From assembly GCA_037954665.1 (NCBI GenBank), contig JBBMOL010000065.1:1798001-1862000 (forward strand): DNA of 64,000 nt, written 5' to 3'. The position numbers and the translations under genes were made by a program. The DNA comes from Laguncularia racemosa (taxonomy: Eukaryota > Streptophyta > Magnoliopsida > Myrtales > Combretaceae). Positions 36,194 to 48,987 of the stretch are shown here, piece by piece (positions within the stretch are counted from its first letter, which is position 1; every line of letters begins with the position of its first letter). Under the pieces are notes generated by a model. The model did no database searches. It was not told where the DNA came from and saw only the letters and a program-made list of their open reading frames with translations.

Positions 36194-39100
36194 ATGGAAA
36201 GCCATGTAGATTGGAGAAACAGACCTCATTCAGAGAGACATAATGGAGGCATGCTTGCTGCCTCCTTCGTATTGGGTTAGTGTTCCTAAAACTATCTGAA
36301 GTGCATCTTCAACTATTGTTCATCTGTAAGAATGATGATAAATGATGCTTCAGTTCAATGATGGTATATAGATAGCGTTAAACAATGAATATAAGCTCAC
36401 ACCGGATCTAACACGCTTAACCTTTACGTTTGAGTTTGTAGTGGACTAATTAAATTTAGGATGGTATCGGAGTAGAAGTTCTAAGTTCAAATCCAACAAC
36501 AGAAAAAGATGAATAGATCCTGACATCATGTATGCTGCTGATAGTTCTGTTGTTTTATTGGCCATGCTTTAGTTGTGGAGGTCTTGGAGAACCTGGCATA
36601 CCTGGCAAACGCGAGCAACCTCGTGCTCTACCTATCGAGGTTCATGCATTTTTCTCCATCAGTCTCTGCCAACATCGTCACCAACTTCATGGGAACAGCT
36701 TTTCTCCTCGCTCTACTTGGTGGTTTTCTTGCAGATGCTTTCATCACAACCTACAGCATCTATCTCATAAGTGCTGCCGTGGAATTTATGGTAAGATGCT
36801 AGCAAAATAAGTTACTCTTTTGTTTTCTTACTTCACACCATCGATCTCGTCATCAAAATGGAGAAAGAATAGGTAAGTTTTGCTGCATGTATAAATATAC
36901 AAAACTTTTACAAATTTTTTTATATACAGGAAAATGGAAGCCATATATAGGCCTATTTTCCATGTGCGGGCCCAAATATCCCACCCTATTGAAAAGAAAA
37001 TGGAAGTTGCATCTAAAGATAGGTGCACCTGCATACATATTTGAAAGAAAGTCTTCTGTTTAGTAATAGGCTTAATAACTGGTTGGCATATCTTTGGTGG
37101 CAGTTGCACCCAGAAAGATGTAGTGTTCGCTAAACAACATGTAAGCTTTAGTTAATTCTTGGGCACAGTGCACAGATAGTGCCAATGATATTAGCAAATG
37201 AGCAAGTAGAACAAAACTAGACCCACCTGATCATGTCCCTACTAGGTATAAAGACAATATTAATTTAATGTATGGACAGATTCTACACTTACAAAATAAA
37301 GACGAGAAGAGCAACCTAACAATGGTAAGGGAGGAAATTTGATGAGGAAGGCCCCATTAATGTCCATTCAAAATGATAAAGACCTGGCTGATTATCATAT
37401 TGTGTCCGCGTCAAAATGACAATGATCCATGACAAAATGAGGTGGCAATTTAAATGAAGATCCTCCATACAAAACATTCTTTTGCACATCAATAGTTTAA
37501 TATCCACCCCCACCCACCTCCCCTCCACCCCTCACAAAGCTCTTTAAGTATCAAGATGCCTTTTAGTCTAAAAGACTGGCCCTAAAGAGTAGGTTTACTC
37601 AGTGTGAAGTAATTCCTGGGTAGGTAACTTTTAGAAATTGCATCAGTGGACTTAACCGTAAGATACGTGATGTGATGACAAACAATACCTGTTTGTAGAG
37701 ATTCGATTGCTACAAAAACAAAATATCAAGCATTTTATATGTATATTTTGACAGAATACTAAGAGTAACGAAGTGTTGCATCGCATGGCTGCAAACTTGA
37801 CACCAAGAAGTTTTGTTTTAATCATAATACCAAAATTTAGCTTGATTAAAGTTCTAATCTTCTTAATGCCACTGAATGGAATAGGGTTTGCTGCTTCTGA
37901 CGTTTCAAGCCTTCATACCCTCATTAAGACCCGCAGATTGCATTTTGATCGACACCAATACTCCTAAATGTCAAGAAGTTAGTGATGCAAAAGCAGTGAT
38001 GTTGTTCGCCGGCCTATATCTGGTGGCACTAGGTGTTGGTGGGATAAAAGGCTCACTTCCACCGCATGGAGCTGAGCAATTTGATGAAACCACACCAGAA
38101 GGAAGGCGACAGAGATCATCATTCTTCAACTATTATGTTTTTTGCCTCTCTTGTGGTGCTTTGATAGCCGTTACTTTTGTTGTATGGATTGAAGATAACA
38201 TAGGCTGGCAGTGGGGTTTTGGGATATCTGCAGCTACAATACTCATCTCCATTCCAGTGTTCCTTCTTGGATCGCCTACGTACAGAATCAAAGTTCCGTC
38301 TCAAAGTCCAATCACAACCATGTTGAAGGTATGAAACAACACAAATAAGCAGGGATAGACATTATGATACTTACAATCGTGTTTGAGTAGTCATCTACAT
38401 GCTCTTTTACATGTTTAATGAATGATGGCACTGCAACAATATAATCGATTTGAAGTAGACGCAAAAACATACTAATTTAAATTGTTGGTGGAATATTTGA
38501 ATATCTTTAAGTATAAAATGTGAAGGCTTGCACCAACATATAAGCTTAAACTTTGGATTAGTTGTTGAAAGCTAAGCTCAACATGGTATTAGAGAAAAAT
38601 GTTCTTTCTAAGTTCCGATAACTTTCCATTTGATGGGCTTTTAATCAAAGTCCTAACCTACAAGTGAGGTGGACTTTTGAGAATAAAATATGAAAGGTTC
38701 ACATTGATCTACAAACTTAAACATTTAGATCAAGCATTCATGACCTGTAAAAACTAATCTTCAAACAAAAGACAGCCTAAGATGAAACCGCCAGAGTAGA
38801 TTGACCTAACAACAAAAGTGCTTTTACTTTTGTCTTGCAGGTGCTTGCAGGATCAATTTTCAACTCTTGGAAATCTAGGAAACCTAAGAATACCGTCATG
38901 AGCGTGGACACAACTCCATCCAGCACAAGTGATAGCAGTGAAAAAGACGACCTTGAATCTAATGGAAAAATTCCCCTAGGATCCTTGACAGAGGAGCTCA
39001 AGTTTCTCAACAGAGCCGTACTCTACAACCCGAACCATCCAATGCTACAATGCACAATCAAACAAGTAGAAGATGTCAAAATTGTCATAAAAATCCTTCC

Positions 39101-39800
39101 CATCTTCATGTCAACCATAATGTTAAACTGCTGTCTTGCTCAGCTCTCAACCTTTTCGGTCCAACAAGCAGCCACAATGAACACAAAACTAGGCTTTTTT
39201 CGTGTACCACCAGCATCCCTCCCTGTATTTCCTGTCCTCTTCATCATGATCCTTGCTCCAGTATATGACCATATAGTCATACCATTTGCCAGGAAAATTA
39301 CCAACACTGAAATGGGGATCACTCATCTCCAGCGCATCGGGACAGGGCTAGTCCTCTCAATTATAGCAATGACTGTAGCAGCTCTAATTGAAATCAAGCG
39401 AAAGAATGTTGCCACACAATCAGGATTGATGGATTCATCACAACCTCTACCCTTAACATTTCTATGGATTGCTTTGCAGTATCTTTTCCTAGGATCGGCT
39501 GATTTATTCACCCTGGCAGGCATGATGGAATTTTTCTTCACAGAAGCGCCACGAAGTATGAGATCTTTGGCAACTGCTCTATCTTGGGTATCTTTAGCCC
39601 TGGGATACTACCTAAGTTCTGTGCTAGTAAACATAGTTAATGGCGTAACCGGGGCATACCGCCACACGCCATGGCTGTTTGGCAGCAACTTGAATCATTA
39701 TCATTTGGAGAGGTTTTACTGGCTCATGTGCATATTGAGCGGATTGAATTTCTTGCCTTATCTATTTTGGGCTAATCGTTATACCTATAGATCAACTTAG
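36194..39800 (+). CDS. NPF4: NPF4-type NRT1/PTR family transporter (four exons)
   Basis: Predicted exons: 36194-36275, 36573-36790, 37885-38328 and 38841-39800. All introns are GT-AG and the frame stays open, giving 567 residues, a normal NPF length. The family is a 12-helix, proton-coupled MFS transporter carrying nitrate, peptides or hormones; NPF4 members include abscisic-acid importers, so a hormone role is possible but unproven here. Visible features are NGGMLAASFVL leading into TM1, VVEVLENLAYLANASNLVLY, TNFMGTAFLLALLGGFLADAF, the conserved GVGGIKGSLPPHGAEQFDE with Lys155, a long charged loop between TM6 and TM7 (about residues 249-330), AQLSTFSVQQAATMN, SADLFTLAGMMEFFFTEAP and the C-terminus YTYRST. 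The ExxE(K/R) proton-coupling motif reads E30-V-L-E33-N34, with Asn replacing the basic residue. The start is chosen because MESHVDWRNR fits the family N-terminus. Confidence 0.92.
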
Positions 39801-40416
39801 AATAGAGAGCTTGATTTTCAAGTGAAATCTATTAATCATCAAGTGTAGAGTTAATGTTGATGGGTGTCAGTGTTTTGTATTTTTAATTTCCCCCTTGTAC
39901 TAGGATCATTCTCTCTGAAGGATTATGAATCATAGATAAATTATTGTGTAGATTGTTGATCTCGTTTTCATTCAACTTTTATTGAAGACTATATATTATT
40001 TATCATAATATATAACCATGAAAACTTTTTTCATTTTCATTTCTTTATTAGTAATACCATTTGGTAATATATATATTTATAATTTTTATCCCTTACAATT
40101 ATTTATTATGTTTGTGATAAGCATTGTAGCGCTTATATGACTTGGTGTAAAATGAATCTCTAAGAAGTTGTAATCCTTTTAACACAAATGAGAAAGACCA
40201 ACAATTGTCGTATAAAATCAAAAGATAAAAATTAAACGTTAGTAATTATACCACATTTAAAATAATTTATAAAAATAAATTATTGATGTTACAATTGTGA
40301 TAATCTTTTAAATAAACTATTATTAACATATTACGTATAGCTTTAACTGTATTATGTTGTGAATTAGTAATTATAATTAATAAAATCTAAAAAGGCTGAC
40401 TCTACGACAGCAAATT
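39801..40416. other. NPF4 3' UTR and spacer
   Basis: The first 150-200 bp after the stop are probably 3' UTR; no clear AATAAA is placed in it. The remainder is AT-rich spacer before the tRNA gene. Confidence 0.5.
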
Positions 40417-40489
40417 GGGGATGTAGCTCAGATGGTAGAGCGCTCGCTTAGCATGCGAGAGGTACGGGGATCGATACCCCGCATCTCCA
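40417..40489 (+). tRNA. tRNA-Ala (anticodon AGC)
   Basis: 73-nt cloverleaf without intron. The acceptor GGGGATG pairs with CATCTCC with a G-T pair, and the discriminator is A. The D arm is GCTC...GAGC, the anticodon stem CTCGC/GCGAG with loop TTAGCAT giving anticodon AGC, and the T stem CGGGG/CCCCG with loop ATCGATA. The internal A box TAGCTCAGATGG and B box GGATCGATACC are present. A CAA triplet at 40411-40413 fits the plant upstream start motif. No CCA is encoded, as expected for a nuclear gene. Confidence 0.97.
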
Positions 40490-40503
40490 TCCTTTCACTT
40501 CAA

Positions 40504-40508
40504 TTTTT
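40504..40508 (+). terminator. RNA polymerase III terminator of tRNA-Ala
   Basis: TTTTT 15 bases after the tRNA 3' end; a simple T run suffices for Pol III termination. Confidence 0.75.
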
Positions 40509-41162
40509 CCTTGCATTTTGTTAAACTAACACACAAAAATACTCAAGAACAGTAGCTTATGGACACGGCTGCTTCTGGATTTTAAACTGGAGCTAAATTA
40601 ATTTTGGAACATATAAAATGAATTCTTGTAATAACTAAACATTTTTGCAAAGTTGATAGACTATACAAACCAAATATAGATCCAAATATACTGTTTAAAT
40701 GCAATAGAATCGAGTCCAAATTTTCAATAATTCATAAGAAATGTTGGTATAATTCACCTTTTTATTGATTAGATAAATCGAAATATTACGTTCGAATCAT
40801 ATATCATTTTTTGTTGTTAATAAAACAACATACACATCACCACTATAAACACTAAAACGAGAGTAGAACCATTAACATATTATAGTAAGAGACTATTGAC
40901 TAAATATTTCTACTTTTTTTTTTTTTTAATTTACATAGCAATGTATAAATGGAATATAAATTGCGCCATAGTTCAGAGGTAAGAACAACTTGATTGCACA
41001 TTATCTCTATTAACACTGAATGAGAGTGAGACATGTCCCATGTGTAAATCATATGACTTTGCATCATCCTCAGCATTGGTTACAATTTACAAGCATATCA
41101 ACACCCCCCCAAAACCCAACAAAAATCTAATAAAACCAAAATGAAATAACACCACTGAAATC
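40509..41162. other. Spacer between tRNA-Ala and the RIQ gene
   Basis: AT-rich with a T run at 40915-40927 and a C run at 41106-41112. It includes the 3' UTR of the minus-strand RIQ gene near 41163. Confidence 0.5.
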
Positions 41163-42569
41163 TCACTCAGCCTCCTGTAACCCACCTAGCACAACAGAAC
41201 CTACAAACAACCCAGCAGCCCCAACCACAAGCGCCCCTGCTAACACCGCCTGAACCGCCACTAACCCTGTGGAGTCATCAGGAATTAGCACCACAGCCGC
41301 TATAGCAGCCACCAGGATGGGCAGGGCAGCGGATGCCAAGGTTGAAGGCGATACGCTAGCTGTCTTTTCTAGCAGACTCAGGAGTCCTAGCTCCTCTGCC
41401 TTGGAAAATAGACCTAGTTTCTCGATTGATGATAGAGTGACTCCTAGCTCCTCTGCCTTTGAAAGAAGCCCTGCTTTTTCTACATTGCTGAGGACTTTTC
41501 GCTGCTCTAGCTTCTTGAAAACATCTACTTCAAGTTCTTCACTTCCTTCATAGAAAATTCCAGCACCAAACCATTGCTTTTTCCAGCTCTCATCATACTT
41601 ATTCACCTGCTCATAATGGATATAATATATAACGCCAAAACATGGCTTCCTACGATCATAATTGGTCACGCAGCTCCATGTCATGTACTATTTCATGCCA
41701 TTAATGGTGTTTCATTCAAGTTGTATTTTGTCATTTTCGTGATGTCTATTTATCTATACTATTTTTTGTATTATTTTACCTGCCTATATATGTTTTGCGT
41801 CACAGGGAAGTAAATGCACCATTAGTTTGTTAGAGAAAACTATGTGCTAACTAAGTTCGACTTGCTAAGTTCTTGCAGCCTAGTAGTACAAACCCTATTC
41901 CAGGAACGAAATGCTGCAAGTTCAAATTCGGTTCCCTTTCCGTAGAAACGTAATAGGGGAGAAGAACTAAATCGAATTGAGAGCTTAATAGTGGGATCAT
42001 TTTTCAATCAATTTACTTGATTCAATTCCAAAACAAGGGTTTCATTTTATCATGTGTAGTTTCTACTTATGCAAACATTAGGAACATGTATTTTTTTTCA
42101 TGGTTTCACCCCAACTACGTGTAGCGTAGCTTACCCTGTCAAATCTTGATCCATCGCCGACTATAAATAAACCATCTGTGAATGCAAAAGCTATCTTTAT
42201 TCTAATCAAAGAGATTCTAGCTCTATTCTCAAACTCTAATGAGCAACATTCCAAAAACATTCGATTGATAAATTTAATGATTATATAACATAAATTTGAA
42301 AATAGAACAAATATAATGCACCTTAGAATCGAATTCTAGGCATCTGCTAATAATATGACAGTGACATAGCATGCAAAGCACAAGAAAATAAATAAATAAG
42401 GTGCACAGTACACGTGTACCTTCTTCTTTTGTGCCATGGCAACGACCGCCAGTGGCTTTCTCGACGGAATTATGATGTTAGGGCTAGACCGATGTATAGG
42501 AGAGAGAAAGGTGGTGTTGTGGTCGAGTCTTGGAAAAGGAGTGGAGAGAGATTGAGCAGCAATCGCCAT
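41163..42569 (-). CDS. RIQ: RIQ1/RIQ2-like DUF1118 thylakoid protein (two exons)
   Basis: Minus-strand exons 42569-42420 and 41606-41163 join at a GT-AG intron of 813 bp in phase 0, giving 197 residues. Residues 1-46 look like a chloroplast transit peptide, rich in Ser, Pro and Arg with few acids, ending PLAVVAMAQ. The mature part starts KKKVNKYDESWKKQWFGAGI and FYEGSEELEVDVFKKLE. It then has two SKAEELG-containing helices (near residues 99-105 and 118-124) and two hydrophobic helices (about 139-158 and 163-190) around VLIPDDSTG. This matches the plant DUF1118 family, whose Arabidopsis members RIQ1 and RIQ2 are grana proteins affecting LHCII organisation, grana stacking and non-photochemical quenching. 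I cannot tell which paralogue it is. An upstream in-frame ATG at 42686 would add 39 residues but leads with a less typical sequence. Confidence 0.92.
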
Positions 42570-42637
42570 TGGTGGTCTGCTCAGCAACTCCCGAATGGTG
42601 GAGGTGAGAGAGTAAGATGACGTTTTGAGCTTGTGGG

Positions 42638-42742
42638 TTGGAGGGAGAGAGAGAAAGAGAGAGAGAGATGGGTGCTCCGCTGCCACGTAGGACAGAAAGA
42701 GAGGTCACATTTCAGTAGACCAATGGGATTTCGTTACGTGGC
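42638..42742 (-). promoter_or_regulatory. RIQ promoter: CT-rich patch, CCAAT and paired ACGT elements
   Basis: Upstream of the RIQ start on the minus strand is a CT-rich stretch (42638-42669), a common plant core-promoter Y-patch. Beyond it are two G-box-like sites in inverted orientation, GCCACGTA (42682-42689) and TACGTGGC (42735-42742), with a CCAAT sequence between them (42720-42724 on the plus strand). No TATA box is visible, which is common for nuclear photosynthesis genes. Function is inferred from motif identity only. Confidence 0.5.
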
Positions 42743-42849
42743 AACCTCTATCCAAGGATATGTGACCAAAGAGGATTCACTCATTAGTTCTGAGGCTGAA
42801 AACTGGGCTGGGCTTATACAAGCAGACCGGCCTATGATAGAATGCCGTA

Positions 42850-45039
42850 AGCTTTTATGAATAGAACTCAATGATTTAAAAAGTATAAATATTTGCTTGT
42901 CTATTATATATATATATATAGATAATAAATTATTATTTAAGTATAGAAATTTGCTCACCGAATTGAGTGTATGCTTGTGATTGATCGAGACATGTTGGAG
43001 TTGGAGATAAGGAATTGGAGATATCAAATACTTACCCGTCTAAAAAAGTGTTGAACCGAATCGTAATTTGATATTTTGATTTAGTTGTAGTGAGATTCAT
43101 AACTTTGTCAAAAACTTTATTTATGAAAAAAAATTTATACCACTTTCAAAATTAGGTGTAAGACCAAATCAACTAAGTAGATAAATTATAACGAGACTCA
43201 CATTTTTGTAAGATGGTGCAAGTGTTGAGTTTTTCAAACTTACGATTTTTTTGTAAAGTCCAAAGTTTATAGAAAGTGTCTTCATAATTCACTTTAAATG
43301 TTAGGAACTAATGTATAGGAAACACTTTTATTAGGTCCACTTTGTTGTGTAATTTATAATCTAGTATAATTTTTTGATAAAAACATATGCATCAATTACA
43401 TGCTTTGAAAATCCTAATCTTGCCCTTTATACTATAGGAGTGGGCTTAGTCTTTTTTTTTTTTCTTCTTCTAAATTGAACCTAATCATATGATTTTCTTT
43501 ATAATTTTTTTTAACATAAAAAAAAAGAAAAAACAGTTCAGTTCATTATTCGAACGGTTTTTATACATGATATTATTTTTTTCTTATATATAAGTAATTA
43601 AGTTATGAAAAATATCACTCACTATCTTTTATATTCATTTGATATATGTAAGGAAGTTTTATTGTCACTTTCTAGGCAATTTTAGTTTTCATTTCATTTA
43701 ATAAGTAAAAATATGAAACAATAATAAAAAAATAATAAGTTACTCAATAAAAATTAAATAAGAGAAAGAATTGGATAATCATCATAATTTTTTTTTTTGT
43801 TATACATTCTCTAAATTTTCATTATCATTTATTTATTTATTATATATTCACTTCTCATAGTTTTGTTTGGTTTAAAACAATTTAGTTCGATTTAGTTTGA
43901 CTCAATTCATGGTTCGATTAGTTTTTGGCTTAGCCTTAGAATGTATGATTGAAGGGTAAATTTTACTGTTCTCTTGTTTGGAAAACAAAGAGAGAGAAGA
44001 GGCAATAGATTTAAGGGGGAAAGTTTTCTTTTAAGCCTATAAAAACAATTTTCTCCAATTTAGAGGGAATTCAAATACAATTATAAGTTTATCCTCAAAA
44101 AAAAAAAAAAAAACACTTCTAAGATATCAAGATTTTTATGGTATTTGAATAAAATAAGAAAAATTATATTATTAACCTTCTTTCCCTCCTTATCAAAGTA
44201 AGAGAAGTTACAATTTTTCATCTCGTTCTCTTTCTTCTCTAACTCTTTTCCTTCCACTTTCTTTCTCTCTCGATTTCTTCCCTCTTTTCAAATATAGTGG
44301 TGTTGTTTTTTTTTTTGACTTTGATGGATTCATGGATGGGAAAGAGTGAAAAGAAAAAGGTTAATACTTAGGAATATATCAATTGATTCAATAACAATGG
44401 ATGGATATAAAATTAACTTCAAGATGTATTGTTTTCTTGTATTTGGTTCTTATTTGTTTTCATGTTGCTATTACATTATAATTAGAGATTAGTATAGTTT
44501 GGTTTGGTACCGTACACCTCTCTCAACCTAATCAAACCTCATATTATATGGTTTAGTACTTTAAAGGATGCTAACTAAACCACAAAATTTTCTCTAAACA
44601 AAAAAAAAAAAAAATCAATTTGGTTTGGTTTAGTTGATCCAGCGTGTCCGCATGGCTATCAATCCACATAATCAAGTGCTTTTTCATCTCGTGTGTGTCT
44701 ACTTATTCGCATGATATTTACGTGTCTTTAAATGGACTCAGATGTATATGAAAAATATTTTTTTTTTTTTTTTTTTACATTCCAATGTTTTTTACAAGTA
44801 TTATCATATAATTATGTATAAAAAATGTAGAAAATAATATATTTGAAATCTTTAAATAATTGAAAAATAAAAATAAAAGAGATGAATATTCGAGTTTTGT
44901 ACTTTATTTTAATTTGCAAAGTAAATAAATAATTTTCTCAAAAGTTCTATTTAAATAATACTTAAAGTACATAACTTATTTAAAAAGTAAAACAAAAAAA
45001 AATTGAATTTTACACTTATGTCATTGAGAAATTAAATTT

Positions 45040-45114
<75 letters not shown>

Positions 45115-45964
45115 GCATACATCGTATGTTTATTATTATATCTGTTCTTGTAGTTGGATTATTATTTATTGTATGTAGATTTATCATCGAAATTGTTATG
45201 CAAAGTGAATTAGTAATTTATTAATAAAATAAGATAATTAAGATCAACACTCATTTCAAAACATATTGAAATTTCTTTGAAAATACACTATAGAATTTAT
45301 TAAAAAATAAAATTATATATGCAAATTATTAAGAAGTTTAGTATAACATTATATAATAGGAAAATAAGTTTTTATAAAATTTTGTTAAAGTAAAGGAATC
45401 TAAATACCAAGCATGGTATTCGTATTGCAAACCTTATATACAATTTGTTACAAAATAAAAAATAAAAAATAAATTTAAAATTTATTCAACTAGTGTTGAA
45501 GTTTTTATTAAAAAAATTCATTTAAGTATGCAATTTGTTAAAAAAATAGCAAGTTAGAAATAAATCCAAAACATGTAATAATACAAGTAAAAAAAATGAA
45601 AATTATTTCAATTATGTTCCATTCTTATTAAAAAAATAAATCTAAGTATACAATTTGTTAAAATAATTAGTAAAAAGTTATTAAAAAATTGTGGTATATT
45701 AGTTAAAGCAAAGCTAATTAAATTAATTAAATACCAACAAAATAAAAGTATTTAAATACTATTTCAATATTAATTTAAAAAATATAAAAAAGCTTACATG
45801 CTCGTGCTTAGGTAATAACCTTATTGTGCCTTATGTATATGTGCTCATGTGCTATGTTCTAGGCCATTATGTGCTCAAGCCTTGAAATTTTTTCATGTGT
45901 TTATGCACATGCTACTCAAGCATAAACCTCGTATGTGCTTATGCTTGTGCATCTAGTCTATATA
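42850..45964. other. AT-rich intergenic region, no gene seen
   Basis: Very AT-rich with many homopolymers (43449-43461, 44099-44113, 44305-44315, 44760-44776) and a compound microsatellite at 45042-45114. No reading frame with recognisable protein content. Confidence 0.6.
45042..45114. repeat. Compound (AT)n(GATA)n microsatellite
   Basis: About 30 bp of AT followed without gap by about ten GATA units (45072-45114), an uninterrupted and therefore probably length-polymorphic locus. Confidence 0.95.
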
Positions 45965-48176
45965 TGTAATGCCTCGAAATTCGGATACACTACGGCCTGC
46001 CATGTGTCCCATTTTTTGAAAGCACGCAAAGGCTCTACTATTTTTTAAATACTCTTGATAATAGTCTTAAATCATCTGCCGCATAACAAAGATTAATGAA
46101 ATTTCTTATCTCCAATAATAAGTCATCAACAATCTTCTCAATTTAAATAACGGAAGTGATTAACATTCACTTACAATAAAAATTCATAAAATAATTAAAT
46201 AAAAATCTAATATGTCTTTCCTTAATCTATCTACTAGTCATCATAATAGATGTATTATATATTCTCTTCATTATTTTGATCTTGAGCTGATTCCCTCAAG
46301 TTTTCAACATATCCTACGATCTCTCCAATAACATTTATAACTAAAAAAAAAAAAAAAGATTCTTATGAAGGGTGAGCTAATGCTCAGTACAATGCATACA
46401 TATACACACACACGCATACCATGCCAAAAATAGTAACACATGCAAAATGCACCATAATATTCATTCATAATTTTATTTATCTTTCACAATCTTTAGCCTA
46501 TACACAATCATAACATAAACATCTTCACACATAACATTCCTAAACATCCTTTCACAATCTATCCACAAACAATATATATATATATATATATAACAAAAGT
46601 AATCATTTATCCATGAGTTTCTTATTATACATAATAATAATATATATATAACAGTGAGTACTCCCCACTGTCCATGAGTCCTCGCACATCCGCCTTCCAC
46701 AACCATACATAAAAATAATATATATATATATATGACAATGGATACTCTCCATTGTCCATGAGTACATACACTACAACTTTCATAATACAAGTCACAACTT
46801 TCCACATTACAACATAACCTATTACATAAGACCCGAATCATTTCGGTACACGACTTTACTAGGGACAACGTTATATACCGATCATTAGGGTGCCACCCCA
46901 AGAACACCGACTCATACTTGATTTCTTGGACCCAGCAATTTACAATCATATGCACACTCAATCTGGTTCATTTACAATATCATTAAACCCACACACAAAG
47001 TCTAACTTATCAAGCAAAAGCAACAAACATAGTATACACATACCTAACTCGTAATACTTGTTTTGTCTTATACCTTTCTAGCTTCACAATTCTTCCAAAT
47101 CTATACATGATTCAAATTATTTTCTTTTAGAATTGTATTTCTATAAATATCAAAAGGAGACTAGTCACGTTTCAACTTAACACAGTCATGTTAAGAGCCA
47201 TGTAGTTGAGTGCAGGGTAATATATGACTGTGTTAAAGGTTGTATAATTTTTTTTTTACATGGTCTCAACATGGTTATGTTGAGAGGTCATTTTTTTTTT
47301 CTCTAACATGGTCTCAATATAGTCATGTAACTCTCTCTATTCACTGTGTCATTATTTATTTATTTTTTTTCAACATGGTTATGTTGAGTGGCCATGTTTT
47401 TTTTTTTTAATTATTATTGTTATTATTATAACATGGTCTCAACATGGTCATATATCTCTCTCTATTCACTATGTCGTTTTCTTTTTTTTTTTTTTTTTTC
47501 AACATGATCATGTTGAGGGGTCATGTATCTCTCTGTTCACTATTCATCAACACGACCTCAACATGATTGTGTTAATAGATCGTGTTGAATTTTTTTTTTT
47601 TAACACGGTCTCAACATGATGGTGTTGAGAGGTCGTGTATCTCTCTGTTCATCTTTCATTTTCAAAACGGTCTCCAACATAATCGTGTTGGGAGGCCGTG
47701 TATCTCACTATACACCTTGCAAATTGATCCCTCAACTCGATTTCTATTTAATTTAACTTAATTGATCCATCTAACATAAAATTTATAATGTAATACACTA
47801 GTAAATACACTTGACCCGAATTATTATCGTGATACGTGAATCACTTGTTTCGTTCTTTGTGTATCACGGATTGATCTAGATGTGTAAACCTCAATACATT
47901 ATTTGTCTATGTTACCATATACATACGTAAATCACAATTCACAATCGTTGATTTATGTACTTACCTTAATCTGATAAGCTAATGGTGAAAAAAGGTCATT
48001 TCCTTCTCAATGGATTCACGCGTCGTCTCCTTCTCTATAGATTTACACAAGAAGGAAAAATGTCAATAAGGTTTATAACTGCCTATTTATAGTCCTTAGT
48101 GGAATTATCAAATTGCCCCCAATCTCTTTAAATTATTTATGATATTAACCTTAGTTGCAATAATCACGTATTTACA
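45965..48176 (-). mobile_element. Solo LTR (2212 bp) of the hairpin-array Gypsy family
   Basis: Read on the minus strand, it begins TGTAAATACG at 48176 and ends GGCATTACA at 45965, with TG...CA termini and short inverted ends. The flanking 5-mers are both ATATA (45960-45964 and 48177-48181). No coding region of an element adjoins it. Its internal order parallels copies A, C and D: a GAAGGGTGAGCTAAT block near 46367, a TACTAGGGACAACGTTA-like block near 46857, an array of diverged AACATGGTC.../...GTGTTGAG hairpin motifs (47170-47700), and a CGCTTCC-like terminal part. LTR-LTR recombination would give exactly this. The ATATA duplication is AT-rich, so chance identity is possible. Confidence 0.8.
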
Positions 48177-48181
48177 ATATA

Positions 48182-48987
48182 CCACCCCTATCATTAACAC
48201 AACATGCCTTAATCATTCCTTGTCTTGTATGCATTCTATCTTTTCATAGACAAACATTTATACTCTCTATAATTCTAGGCTCCTTTCTTTGTATCTAGAA
48301 ACTTGAAAATTTATAACCTATTTTGATTATCTATTTTTTGTCTGTATTCAATTTGTATTTGATCTATATTTGATTGCATTTGATTTGTGTATAATTATTC
48401 CTTCTATTCTTTTCCATCAATTTTGAGATAAATGCTCATATTTATATACAAAAAATAGACAAGCTAAATAGGCCATCTTTTTGGAAAGAGTTCATATTAA
48501 ATATTACTTTAATATATTTATATATTTCCTCTCAAGTGTTATTTACATAAATTATTTTCATCATAAATATTGATAGTCAACCATACGCTTACTTATGCTA
48601 ATAATTAACGATTTTGGATTTGATCCATTTATCAATTTAATTTAGACTTGATATTTGATATAACTTATTGATGTATGTTCCATTTTATGTTTAGTTAGAG
48701 TGAAATATTAATTATATTTTGTTCGACTCGTTTCCTCCTACTCCTAATATAACAACATTGCTTCTAAATTAGCCTCCAAATCAGTATGTTAGGATCCAAA
48801 AGTTAAATGGAAAACTTAGTCCTCTTATATATATAATATGTAATGTATTGATTATGGTATCGAATTAAAGGGTTGTAATAATAGAATTAAATTGATTCTC
48901 GGCAATCTTATCAGCCTATTAAAGTCTAATATAGTCGTCAAGTTCTGATGTTGTTCCTTAATTTTGGCCTGTAGACTGAAAGACGGG
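48182..48987. other. Spacer upstream of the HIR pseudogene
   Basis: AT-rich with no recognised feature. A polypurine-like ATAGGGGTGG on the minus strand near 48182-48193 adjoins the solo LTR, but no pol sequence follows. Confidence 0.5.

Noticed and set aside
41574..41813. Plus-strand open frame over RIQ exon 2 and intron
   Set aside because: Antisense shadow of the RIQ gene without homology.
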